Position numbers and translations under genes: made by a program. The notes below the pieces were generated by a model. That model was not told the DNA's origin, searched no databases, and saw only the letters and a list, made by a program, of their open reading frames with translations. This document shows, one piece after another, positions 1 to 5,263 of a stretch of DNA of 6,428 nt (its first letter is position 1; the number at the start of each line of letters is the position of its first letter). Origin of the DNA: Burkholderiales bacterium (GTDB lineage Bacteria > Pseudomonadota > Gammaproteobacteria > Burkholderiales > Burkholderiaceae_F); the NCBI GenBank assembly GCA_021205255.1, contig JAJPXW010000150.1, positions 1-6,428 of the forward strand. Reading direction: 5' to 3'.

Positions 1-339
1 TTTTCATGCGGAGATGCTTTACTCACTTACGAACAAAGGCGGTGATTCTACAGAATGCGCTCGGTCCTAAACTTCTCCCAACAAGCAATCTTGAACAGAG
101 CTTTAAATGATTATGGAATGAGTGCTCTAATAAGAAAAGAAAGTCAAAAACTTAGCAGTTCTAAAACCCTTCTTCCTACACTCTAGACAAATCTGTATCT
201 ACCCATCCACATTCTTCAGATTTAATGGAAAAGGAATGGAGGGGTCAAAACTTGGTAGCCTATTTAGGTCATAAGCTATCAAATCAATCGGTATAAACCA
301 ACCTTCCTTCAAAGTTTTGTTGCTTCTTTCCAGGCAATA

Positions 340-370
340 TTGAAAATAGCGGGGTATGAACTTCTATTAT
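340..370 (+). promoter_or_regulatory. possible sigma-70-type promoter for the carboxypeptidase gene
   Basis: TTGAAA at 340-345 matches five of six bases of a -35 box. TATTAT at 365-370 matches five of six bases of a -10 box. The 19-base spacer is longer than the preferred 17, so this is only a candidate. It lies 54 bases before the start codon at 425, a plausible leader length. AT-rich intergenic DNA gives such matches by chance. Confidence 0.22.
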
Positions 371-413
371 TGATGCATCCCATAGTAAAAATTTATCGAT
401 CCCGACAATAAAC

Positions 414-417
414 GGAG
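414..417 (+). promoter_or_regulatory. ribosome binding site of the carboxypeptidase gene
   Basis: GGAG lies 7 bases before the ATG at 425. It supports that ATG as the start, as does the signal-peptide-like N-terminus that begins there. Confidence 0.75.
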
Positions 418-424
418 ACATTGC

Positions 425-2128
425 ATGAAGCTCTCCATAAAAAAACAAATTCTTTGGTTAGCGACATTGGCGGTTATAGCTGGCTTTAACCCACCATCGT
501 CCTATTTCAGCGACACTGTCGCACAAGCCCAGACTACTCAACAGGCTTCACCTAAAACTACTAAACAGGCTAATAAAGCTTCAACGGCCAAAGCGCAAGG
601 GGCTACCAATCAAAATAAAAAGGCTTCTACTGCTAAAGCAAAAACTACAAAATCCCAGGCTCCTAAGGCACAAACTGCAAAAGCTGTTCAACCAGCGGCC
701 CCAGCTGTGCCATTTCCTGCCAATACTGTTGTTGCAGAAAAGACAGAAAAGACAGCTCCTAGTATTTTGGGAAAAGTCCATGCCGATACAACGTTGCCGG
801 ACACTATCCTTAAGCAAGTTAGGAAAATCAATCTTCCTTTAAACGATCTTTCCATCGTTTGCATCCCATTAACTGGAAATGGGAAAACACTTTCCTTTAA
901 TGCCCATGCACTAAGAACGCCTGCTTCAGTAGAAAAGATTGTCACTTCGGCAGCCGCTCTTTCTAAATTTGGGCCAGCTAAGATGTTCGGCACTGTTCTC
1001 GCTGCTGATGACGAACCTGATGAAAACGGTGTAGTTCAAGGCAATCTTTACTTAATTGGCCAAGGCGACCCCACTCTCTACATGGAAAAATTCTGGCTTC
1101 TCGTTGATAACTTGAAAGCTCGCGGAGTAAAGCAAATCAACGGCAATATCGTAGTTGACAGAACCAGATTTAATATTCCAGACACCGACCCCTTCGCATT
1201 TGATGGAGAAGGCAACCGCCCTTATAACTTAGGGCCAGATGCGGCAATGGTTAGTTCGAGGTCACTAATAATAAAAATTAGACCTGACGCTAAGAAAGGA
1301 ATAGCAAATCTCTATGCTGAGCCGGCCCTTGACAACATCACCATTCCTAAAACCATTCCTCTTTCCAGAGGCGGTTGTGGGCAATGGAGAAAAGTTATGC
1401 AACCGGACTATTCCAATCCGTATAAGCCGGTTTTCAAAGGTAGTTTCCCTTCGAGCTGTGGCAATAGGGATCTCCTCTACACGGCTTTTAGCCAAGACGA
1501 ATACATAAAGGCAGTCTTTTCAGCTCTATGGAAGCAGTCTGGCGGTAAATGGAACGGCAAAGTTGTGTCCGGCAAAGCTCCGCAGAAACGGCAGGCTCTG
1601 GCAGCTGTCTACTCCCAGCCTTTAACGCAAGTCATCTACAACATGAATAAGGCCAGCAATAACATTATTGCGCGCCAACTTTTCCTAGAACTTTCTGGCA
1701 CTAACGATCAAGGAAGTAAGACTCTCGAGGGTGCCCGCTCCTATATGAAGTCTTGGGCAGAATCCATCGGAGTACCCGCTAAGGAAATTAATCTAGACAA
1801 CGGCTCTGGATTATCAAGAACTTCACGAGTTTCCGCCTACTCCTTAGCAAGAATCCTTGAATATATGTGGAATTCACCCCGCATGCCAGAATACATGGCT
1901 TCGTTACCTGTCTCAGGTGTCGATGGAACTATGTACAAGAGAAAAGTCGCGCAAGGCCAAGCTCATATTAAAACTGGTTATGTCGCGAATGCTCGAACCA
2001 TTGCCGGCTACGTTCTGACCAAAGAAGGGCATCGCTATGCCGTTGTTGCCATGGTAAATGGACCCGCGGCCCTAGGGGCGATACCCGTATTGGACTCGGT
2101 AATAGACTGGGTTTATACAGACTGTTAA
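425..2128 (+). CDS. dacB: D-alanyl-D-alanine carboxypeptidase/endopeptidase, PBP4 (peptidase S13) family
   Basis: An exported low-molecular-mass penicillin-binding protein of 567 residues. Family members remove the terminal D-Ala from peptidoglycan stem peptides, and many also cleave DD-crosslinks. The three catalytic motifs are all present: SVEK with nucleophile Ser168 and Lys171 (context PASVEKIVT), SNN at 411-413, and KTG at 516-518. The S13 signatures GNLYLIGQGDPTL (206-218) and NGSGLSR (459-465) also fit. The N-terminus has basic residues, a hydrophobic core at about 9-21 and a possible AQA cleavage site ending at residue 35; the distance from core to site is long, so an uncleaved anchor is possible. 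Residues 36-90 form a Lys/Ala/Thr/Gln-rich linker with three KA[S/Q]TAKA copies. This linker makes the protein longer than E. coli PBP4 (477 residues). It stands first before a cluster of small membrane-protein genes 51 bases downstream. Family assignment is firm; the balance of carboxypeptidase and endopeptidase activity cannot be told. Confidence 0.95.
   Translation: MKLSIKKQILWLATLAVIAGFNPPSSYFSDTVAQAQTTQQASPKTTKQANKASTAKAQGATNQNKKASTAKAKTTKSQAPKAQTAKAVQPAAPAVPFPANTVVAEKTEKTAPSILGKVHADTTLPDTILKQVRKINLPLNDLSIVCIPLTGNGKTLSFNAHALRTPASVEKIVTSAAALSKFGPAKMFGTVLAADDEPDENGVVQGNLYLIGQGDPTLYMEKFWLLVDNLKARGVKQINGNIVVDRTRFNIPDTDPFAFDGEGNRPYNLGPDAAMVSSRSLIIKIRPDAKKGIANLYAEPALDNITIPKTIPLSRGGCGQWRKVMQPDYSNPYKPVFKGSFPSSCGNRDLLYTAFSQDEYIKAVFSALWKQSGGKWNGKVVSGKAPQKRQALAAVYSQPLTQVIYNMNKASNNIIARQLFLELSGTNDQGSKTLEGARSYMKSWAESIGVPAKEINLDNGSGLSRTSRVSAYSLARILEYMWNSPRMPEYMASLPVSGVDGTMYKRKVAQGQAHIKTGYVANARTIAGYVLTKEGHRYAVVAMVNGPAALGAIPVLDSVIDWVYTDC
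575..685 (+). repeat. three degenerate copies encoding KA[S/Q]TAKA in the carboxypeptidase linker
   Basis: Residues 51-57 and 66-72 read KASTAKA and residues 81-87 read KAQTAKA. At the DNA level the copies differ at several synonymous positions, so this is an old repeat, or one kept for its protein composition, rather than a fresh tandem duplication. Confidence 0.6.
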
Positions 2129-2149
2129 ACTAATTCATGATTAGTTTAA
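2125..2149. repeat. 10-bp perfect inverted repeat overlapping the carboxypeptidase stop codon
   Basis: TTAAACTAAT (2125-2134) and ATTAGTTTAA (2140-2149) are exact reverse complements around the five-base loop TCATG. The left arm contains the TAA stop at 2126-2128. The stem is almost all A-T and no T-run follows on either strand, so it is a poor intrinsic terminator. It could be an operator-like dyad, an mRNA 3'-end stabiliser, or a partial attenuator between the carboxypeptidase gene and the small-gene cluster. Confidence 0.6.
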
Positions 2150-2163
2150 ATTTGAATATAAAA

Positions 2164-2170
2164 AAGGAGG
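2164..2170 (+). promoter_or_regulatory. strong ribosome binding site of the DUF883 gene, overlapped by a small dyad
   Basis: AAGGAGG is a near-perfect Shine-Dalgarno sequence, 9 bases before the ATG at 2180. Its 3' half is part of a small inverted repeat, AGGG (2168-2171) and CCCT (2176-2179) around TAAA. This dyad could partly mask the site in the mRNA, but the four-pair stem is short. Confidence 0.8.
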
Positions 2171-2179
2171 GTAAACCCT

Positions 2180-2482
2180 ATGGCAACAAATGTAGCTGAT
2201 ATCGTACGCGAACATGTAAGCGACACACTAAGTCAGGCAGAAAAACTACTTAACCAAGCTGCTGAAGCTCTATCGGAAGACAAAGCTCAGGAACTTCGTG
2301 CCGAAGCTAACAAAAAGCTTCAGACCGCCAATGAAACTCTGAGGCAGTTTTATGAAGATACTGCGAAGCGCGGTCAGGCTGTATGCGACCAGGTTAACAA
2401 GAGTGTCCATGACAATCCATGGCGTGCCATTGGCTTTGCTGTAGTTGCCGGTGTTGTAGTTGGACTCCTCTTCAAGAAGTAA
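2180..2482 (+). CDS. DUF883 family protein (ElaB/YqjD type), C-tail-anchored membrane protein
   Basis: A 100-residue protein with a long charged helical part (about 8-75, rich in Ala, Glu, Lys and Gln, likely coiled coil) and one C-terminal membrane segment at about 83-97. The signature of the family is the Asn-Pro-Trp at 79-81 leading into a Gly-rich hydrophobic helix that ends in Lys-Lys. In E. coli, YqjD and its paralogue ElaB are inner-membrane proteins of stationary phase. YqjD has been reported to bind ribosomes through its soluble part and tie them to the membrane. That role is known only for the enteric proteins and is inference here. The start is fixed by a strong Shine-Dalgarno site. 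The next gene begins 4 bases after the stop, so the two are almost surely co-translated. There is no good separate promoter in the 51-base gap before it; transcription may come from upstream. Confidence 0.88.
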   Translation: MATNVADIVREHVSDTLSQAEKLLNQAAEALSEDKAQELRAEANKKLQTANETLRQFYEDTAKRGQAVCDQVNKSVHDNPWRAIGFAVVAGVVVGLLFKK

Positions 2483-2486
2483 TATT

Positions 2487-2930
2487 ATGCCCATGCGAGC
2501 CCCAACAGAACCTGCTTCTCTTAAGGGGATTCTTCGCGTATTCATTGCGGGTTTGGCAACCCGCATGCAGATTGTGGATTTAGAGGCCGCATCTGCTCGA
2601 AGGCATGCAATAAAGGCAGTTGTATATGCCGTCATGGCAATTGTCTTTGGCATCTTTGCCCTTATCTTCATACCGCTCGGCCTAGTGTGTATTTTCTGGG
2701 AATTCGAAGCAGCCAGGATTGCTATTTCCTGCGCTTTTGCCGGAGTTTACACACTACTGTTCTTGATCTTTTTGATTGTAGCCATCTCCTATGCAAAAGG
2801 AGTCCCGGAAACTTTCGAACAGACCAAGCAAATCTTCCGAAGCGATATAGAAGCCATGTCCAGAGCGGCCGCCGCACAGCGTCCACTATGGCAAGAGGAA
2901 GAAATGCAGGGAGAAAGAGATGCCAGGTAA
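2487..2930 (+). CDS. YqjE/Holin-X-type phage holin family membrane protein
   Basis: A protein of 147 residues when read from the ATG at 2487. It has an amphipathic N-terminal part with the family-like stretch RMQIVDLEAASARR (26-39), two long hydrophobic segments (about 44-71 and 76-102), and a soluble C-terminus with a TFEQTKQIFRSDIEAM stretch (109-124) followed by a charged tail. This architecture matches the Holin-X/YqjE family (Pfam Phage_holin_3_6). 'Holin' is only a family name: these chromosomal proteins are not shown to be lytic and no phage genes are nearby. The frame is also open from a TTG at 2460, but that start would overlap the previous gene by 23 bases and adds the unlikely peptide MDSSSRSNI. 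The ATG at 2487 sits 4 bases after the previous stop, which suits translational coupling, as its own Shine-Dalgarno is weak (AAGAAG). A second ATG at 2493 is possible. Confidence 0.82.
   Translation: MPMRAPTEPASLKGILRVFIAGLATRMQIVDLEAASARRHAIKAVVYAVMAIVFGIFALIFIPLGLVCIFWEFEAARIAISCAFAGVYTLLFLIFLIVAISYAKGVPETFEQTKQIFRSDIEAMSRAAAAQRPLWQEEEMQGERDAR
2910..2913 (+). promoter_or_regulatory. ribosome binding site of the third cassette gene
   Basis: GGAG inside the end of the YqjE-like gene lies 6 bases before the ATG at 2920. It fixes that start and gives an 11-base overlap between the two genes. Confidence 0.65.
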
Positions 2931-3357
2931 AGATCCAGATCGCGAACTTGCCAATTTGATCATGCGAGCTCATCTGCAACGAGCTCAATTAGAAGAGCAG
3001 ATCTGGGAAATCAGATCCAGACCTAAACTTGCATTAGGAATGTCAACTTTAAGGACAGCCAGAGATGTCGGAATGAGCGACCCTGAGTTGGTGATGAAGA
3101 TTGGAAAATCAATCCTTCTCCCCATCGCAATCGCCACTACTCGGCTTCTCATTAAGAAAGGCCTTGTGAAAAGATCTCTCGGGGTCGCTGCTATTGTCCT
3201 AGCTGCTTTTGGTATCGCCAAAGGTATCCAATACGACAAATGGAAACAGCAGCAACAGGCTTACTTTAACGATCCTAAACTTTTGCCAGTTGTGGAACCC
3301 GAAGAACCACTGCTACTTGAAGAAAAACCTCTAACAGAAGAGGGACAAGTAAAATAA
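2920..3357 (+). CDS. small membrane-associated protein of unknown function, in YqjK-like position
   Basis: I do not recognise a family for this 145-residue protein. The N-terminal third (1-50) is charged and helical (RAHLQRAQLEEQIWEIRSRP at 16-35). Next come a moderately hydrophobic stretch (about 62-79, GKSILLPIAIATTRLLI) and a second hydrophobic segment (about 87-103, Ala/Ile/Val-rich). The C-terminal tail is acidic and proline-containing (about 122-145, with VEPEEPLLLEEKPLTEEG). The first ATG has a GGAG site, and the gene overlaps the YqjE-like gene by 11 bases, so it belongs to the same operon. In E. coli the third gene after yqjD and yqjE is yqjK, also a small uncharacterised protein with an N-terminal helical part. 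The match here is by position and general shape, not by clear sequence similarity. A role alongside the other two membrane proteins is inference. Confidence 0.8.
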   Translation: MPGKDPDRELANLIMRAHLQRAQLEEQIWEIRSRPKLALGMSTLRTARDVGMSDPELVMKIGKSILLPIAIATTRLLIKKGLVKRSLGVAAIVLAAFGIAKGIQYDKWKQQQQAYFNDPKLLPVVEPEEPLLLEEKPLTEEGQVK

Positions 3358-3374
3358 GTTTTCTTTAACCAATC

Positions 3375-3411
3375 AAATCCCGATGAAATCCATCGGGATT
3401 TTCTGTCTTTT
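3375..3411 (+). terminator. Rho-independent terminator after the three-gene cassette
   Basis: The 11-bp perfect stem AAATCCCGATG (3375-3385) and CATCGGGATTT (3391-3401) encloses the five-base loop AAATC and runs into the T-rich tail TTCTGTCTTTT. It starts 17 bases after the stop of the third gene. It should end transcription of the DUF883/YqjE-like unit and separate it from the FUSC gene. Confidence 0.88.
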
Positions 3412-3442
3412 GATGATGACTACACGTCATTCCTGAAGTTAG

Positions 3443-3484
3443 AGCCAAGTTCCCTAGAAGGGAGAGTTAAGCTTCGATTTGGCT
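3443..3484 (+). repeat. nested inverted repeats, possible leader RNA structure
   Basis: AGCCAAGT (3443-3450) can pair with ATTTGGCT (3477-3484), eight pairs with one G-U. Directly inside it, TCCCT (3451-3455) pairs with AGGGA (3459-3463) around the loop AGA. The two stems would stack, leaving about 13 bases unpaired. It may lie in the leader of the FUSC transcript, or just upstream of its promoter. It matches no riboswitch class I know. Confidence 0.3.
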
Positions 3485-3555
3485 TCTATTTAGTGTTTAA
3501 TACAAAATTTATTCAATAGAAAAGGCATCTGACAGAAGTCATTGGCACTTCTATC

Positions 3556-3651
3556 ATGTCAAATAATGCAGAAGAAAAGACTTATACAGAATTTTGGAAC
3601 TGGGCTTTTAAGATTCCGAATTGCTCTTGGGCAGCGATTCATAGATATTAG
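3556..3651 (+). CDS. possible 31-residue leader peptide before the FUSC gene
   Basis: An ATG at 3556 opens 31 codons that end in TAG at 3649-3651, 16 bases before the FUSC start. The peptide is rich in aromatic residues: three Trp, two Phe and two Tyr, with the core EFWNWAFKIPNCSW. A Shine-Dalgarno site is weak at best. A frame of this length can occur by chance in AT-rich DNA. It is listed because its position and composition suggest a regulatory leader peptide or a small membrane-surface peptide. Confidence 0.2.
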   Translation: MSNNAEEKTYTEFWNWAFKIPNCSWAAIHRY

Positions 3652-3667
3652 TTGAAATGGTCTAAAA

Positions 3668-4855
3668 ATGAGCAAAGGTCCAGAAATTTCTTCAGAGCAG
3701 ACCCTTTCAAGTAGTTCATTGCCTCCTGGGGCAATGATCGACTCCGATGCAAAACTCTCGAAAAAGGAAAAGGATCTAAATCGCTCTAATAAACCTACAA
3801 AACTGGCCTTATTTGCTTCGGCTTTCAGATTCTTTTTAGCCATTTCCCTTTGTTTAGGTTTCTCCTTAATCTTCAACGCGCCGAGAGAAGGAGGATACGC
3901 ATGTTTGGCCTGCTTCATGATGCTTCTTGCAGACACCAACAACAGCTTGTGGGCAAGAATTGGAGGAACTCTAATTGTTCTGCTTGTAGTAGCCGTTGCA
4001 GCGGTCATCGGATTTCTTTCGAAGCAAATTCCGGATGGAAAATGGCTAGTAGTCATAATTGCGTGTTTTGGAACTAGTTTACTGACTTATGCAGAAAACT
4101 TCTGGTGGCTAGTTTTTAAATATTTTCTCGTCTTTCTCATGACTTTCCTCTATGACTATTCTCCTAACTTACAGGCCTTAGAGGGATATATATTGGGTTA
4201 CTGCATTGCGGTAATAGTCATTACAGTTGACCATTTCATGTGGAAAATTAACCGCTTAGGTACACGGCCTATGGTAGAAATCAAAAGATTTATCGGAGGA
4301 GTACGAAATCCAAAATCTTTTGCCATCATCTCTACGTTTGTCGTGATTTTCGGATTGTGGTCGGCACTTGAAATGAGAGTAAGGGATCCAGCTTGGGTTG
4401 GCATCACGATCGTCTACTTAATGAACACAAAGATTTCCACTGGAATAGAGAAAAGCGTTGAAAGGATAGTGGGCAATGCTCTTGGCTATCTAATTGTTGT
4501 TCTTATATTTGCCATTCCTGATATTACAAATCTTTGGATTCTTGGGCCCTTTATCCTTCTTGTTGGAACTCCGATCCCGGTCTTCTTTACAGAAAATTAT
4601 CTCTTATCTCAAACCTGTATATCCGCATATATCCTTCTCGTAATAGAATGGTTGACAAGTTCTTACGGCGGAGAAGGATCTTTACTTGGCTGGCGTCTTG
4701 TCGACACCATCTGGGGTTCCACCTGCGTAATGGGAGGGTTCATAGTAATGGCCTTTGTTAGTTATATTAATAAGAAAATAGACGAAAGAAGGTATAAGAA
4801 AGCAGAAAAGGAAGCCGAGGCACTTGAGCTACTAGAAAATCAGTTCATTCAGTAG
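3668..4855 (+). CDS. FUSC superfamily membrane protein (fusaric acid resistance/aromatic acid exporter-like)
   Basis: A polytopic inner-membrane protein of 395 residues. After a Ser/Lys-rich, probably cytoplasmic leader (1-45) there are two hydrophobic halves (about 46-190 and 217-367), each with several membrane segments. Both halves carry the FUSC pattern of a helix pair followed by an Arg-hydrophobic-Gly loop: WARIGGTLIVLL at 95-106 and VERIVGNALGYL at 264-275. The first follows GGYACLACFMMLLAD (75-89) and the second follows DPAWVGITIVYLMN (240-253), so the protein looks like an internal duplication. The later stretch GWRLVDTIWGSTCVMGGFIV (341-360) also fits FUSC proteins, and the end (368-395) is a charged helix. 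Members such as AaeB export aromatic or other organic acids; the substrate here is unknown. It is shorter than AaeB-type proteins and lacks their large soluble domain. The ATG follows an in-frame TGA at 3653; the Shine-Dalgarno is weak, and Met23 (3734) is an alternative start. It appears to be transcribed alone. Confidence 0.8.
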   Translation: MSKGPEISSEQTLSSSSLPPGAMIDSDAKLSKKEKDLNRSNKPTKLALFASAFRFFLAISLCLGFSLIFNAPREGGYACLACFMMLLADTNNSLWARIGGTLIVLLVVAVAAVIGFLSKQIPDGKWLVVIIACFGTSLLTYAENFWWLVFKYFLVFLMTFLYDYSPNLQALEGYILGYCIAVIVITVDHFMWKINRLGTRPMVEIKRFIGGVRNPKSFAIISTFVVIFGLWSALEMRVRDPAWVGITIVYLMNTKISTGIEKSVERIVGNALGYLIVVLIFAIPDITNLWILGPFILLVGTPIPVFFTENYLLSQTCISAYILLVIEWLTSSYGGEGSLLGWRLVDTIWGSTCVMGGFIVMAFVSYINKKIDERRYKKAEKEAEALELLENQFIQ

Positions 4856-4888
4856 ATGATCATTTCAACCATCTTGGATTCAACGTGT

Positions 4889-4957
4889 AGAGCAGAAGTA
4901 GCGCAATAATCACTATTTCTAAAACGTGTGAAATAGAAGAAAGTTGCTCTTTATTTT
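4889..4957 (+). terminator. possible terminator after the FUSC gene
   Basis: AGAGCA (4889-4894) pairs with TGCTCT (4945-4950), enclosing a second stem, CTATTTC (4913-4919) with GAAATAG (4930-4936) around a ten-base loop. The outer arm runs into TTATTTT (4951-4957). The long internal loops make it weak as an intrinsic terminator, but position, 34 bases after the FUSC stop, and T-rich tail fit. Confidence 0.3.
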
Positions 4958-4993
4958 AAGGCTTCCTTCATTAGCGACCTTGGTCCTACTAAA

Positions 4994-5014
4994 TCAAAAA
5001 TCAAAAATCAAAAG
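4994..5014. repeat. three tandem copies of a TCAAAA(A/G) heptamer
   Basis: TCAAAAA occurs at 4994-5000 and 5001-5007 and TCAAAAG at 5008-5014. This is a small slippage-type repeat in non-coding DNA. On the minus strand it makes a T-rich stretch downstream of the hairpin at 5035-5075 in the direction of the CorC-like gene's transcription. Confidence 0.7.
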
Positions 5015-5034
5015 TCAGATTTTAGGAATCGAAA

Positions 5035-5075
5035 AGATTAGTGTCGATAAATAATCGGCTCTTATCAGCTAATCT
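5035..5075 (-). terminator. nested hairpin, possible terminator for the CorC-like gene
   Basis: AGATTAG (5035-5041) pairs with CTAATCT (5069-5075), and inside it GATAA (5046-5050) pairs with TTATC (5062-5066). Read on the minus strand, the stem is followed by TTTTC and then a T-rich region, as a terminator should be. The stem is AT-rich and lies about 190 bases beyond the gene's stop, so it would be a second-line stop signal. Confidence 0.35.
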
Positions 5076-5110
5076 AGGATGAAATAGGAATGTAGGTGGG
5101 CAATAAATTC

Positions 5111-5142
5111 AAGAGGCAACTGGAACAATTCCATCGCCTCTT
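5111..5142 (-). terminator. hairpin, possible terminator between the convergent genes
   Basis: AAGAGGC (5111-5117) pairs exactly with GCCTCTT (5136-5142), and inside it TGGAA (5121-5125) pairs with TTCCA (5129-5133) around CAA, separated by a small internal loop of three and two bases. On the minus strand the stem runs into TTGAATTTATT and on the plus strand into TTTATCTGTT, so neither tail is a strong T-run. It is the best stem downstream of the CorC-like gene and may work in both directions. Confidence 0.5.
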
Positions 5143-5263
5143 TATCTGTTATCGCTTCGGTCAAATTCACCCTTGCTTAGAGAAAAGCTCCGAACGACTT
5201 AACAACACCATTAAATTGATGAACTTACCTAGCTGACTCTCTCCTTTGCACGAATCAATGTGG

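Larger units (their letters stand above)
1..424. other. gene-free stretch upstream of the carboxypeptidase gene
   Basis: No convincing gene is seen on either strand. The longest open stretches on the plus strand are short (about 35 codons at 3-110 and about 43 codons at 165-296) and lack a good ribosome binding site or a recognisable product. One imperfect inverted repeat is visible: TTGGTAGC (252-259) can pair with GCTATCAA (275-282), with one G-T wobble and a 15-base loop. The right end should contain the promoter and leader of the downstream gene. The region could also hold the decayed 3' end of a gene to the left, but nothing in the sequence proves that. Confidence 0.6.
3358..3667. other. 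310-base intergenic region with terminator, potential RNA fold and mini-ORF
   Basis: After the terminator (3375-3411) there is a small dyad, ATGAC (3416-3420) with GTCAT (3426-3430), then the fold at 3443-3484. AGAAGT (3534-3539) and ACTTCT (3547-3552) form another 6-bp repeat. A 31-codon open frame occupies 3556-3651. No convincing -35/-10 pair was found, though a promoter for the FUSC gene is expected here because a strong terminator precedes it. Confidence 0.55.
4856..5263. other. 408-base region between convergent genes
   Basis: No gene is supported on either strand. It holds three inverted-repeat structures (4889-4957, 5035-5075 and 5111-5142) and a short heptamer repeat (4994-5014). 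As both flanking genes are transcribed into it, the natural role is transcription termination from both sides. The sequence ACGTGT also occurs twice (4883-4888 and 4924-4929), without clear meaning. Confidence 0.6.

Noticed and set aside
165..296. Open stretch of about 43 codons, with an ATG at 225, in the left intergenic region
   Set aside because: There is no clear ribosome binding site at the ATG, the resulting peptide is 23 residues, and it resembles nothing known to me.
2134..2162. TATAAA at 2157-2162 as a -10 box for the DUF883 gene
   Set aside because: No -35 match lies at the right distance, and the transcript would begin inside or after the Shine-Dalgarno site at 2164-2170.
2270..2671. 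133-codon open frame on the minus strand across the DUF883 and YqjE-like genes
   Set aside because: It is antisense to two recognised genes and spans their junction, so it is a by-product of their codon pattern.
2487..2930. Holin-family protein beside a peptidoglycan enzyme read as a phage lysis module
   Set aside because: The wall enzyme is a housekeeping-type S13 DD-peptidase, not an endolysin. The holin-family protein is the chromosomal YqjE type beside DUF883, and no phage structural or integrase genes are present.
3559..4056. 165-codon open frame on the minus strand, antisense to the start of the FUSC gene
   Set aside because: It overlaps a clearly better plus-strand membrane protein gene, its product has no recognisable domain, and no ribosome binding site supports it.
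4994..5014. Short tandem heptamers as a CRISPR or iteron array
   Set aside because: Units are only 7 bases, directly adjacent with no spacers, just three copies, and no cas or replication gene is present.
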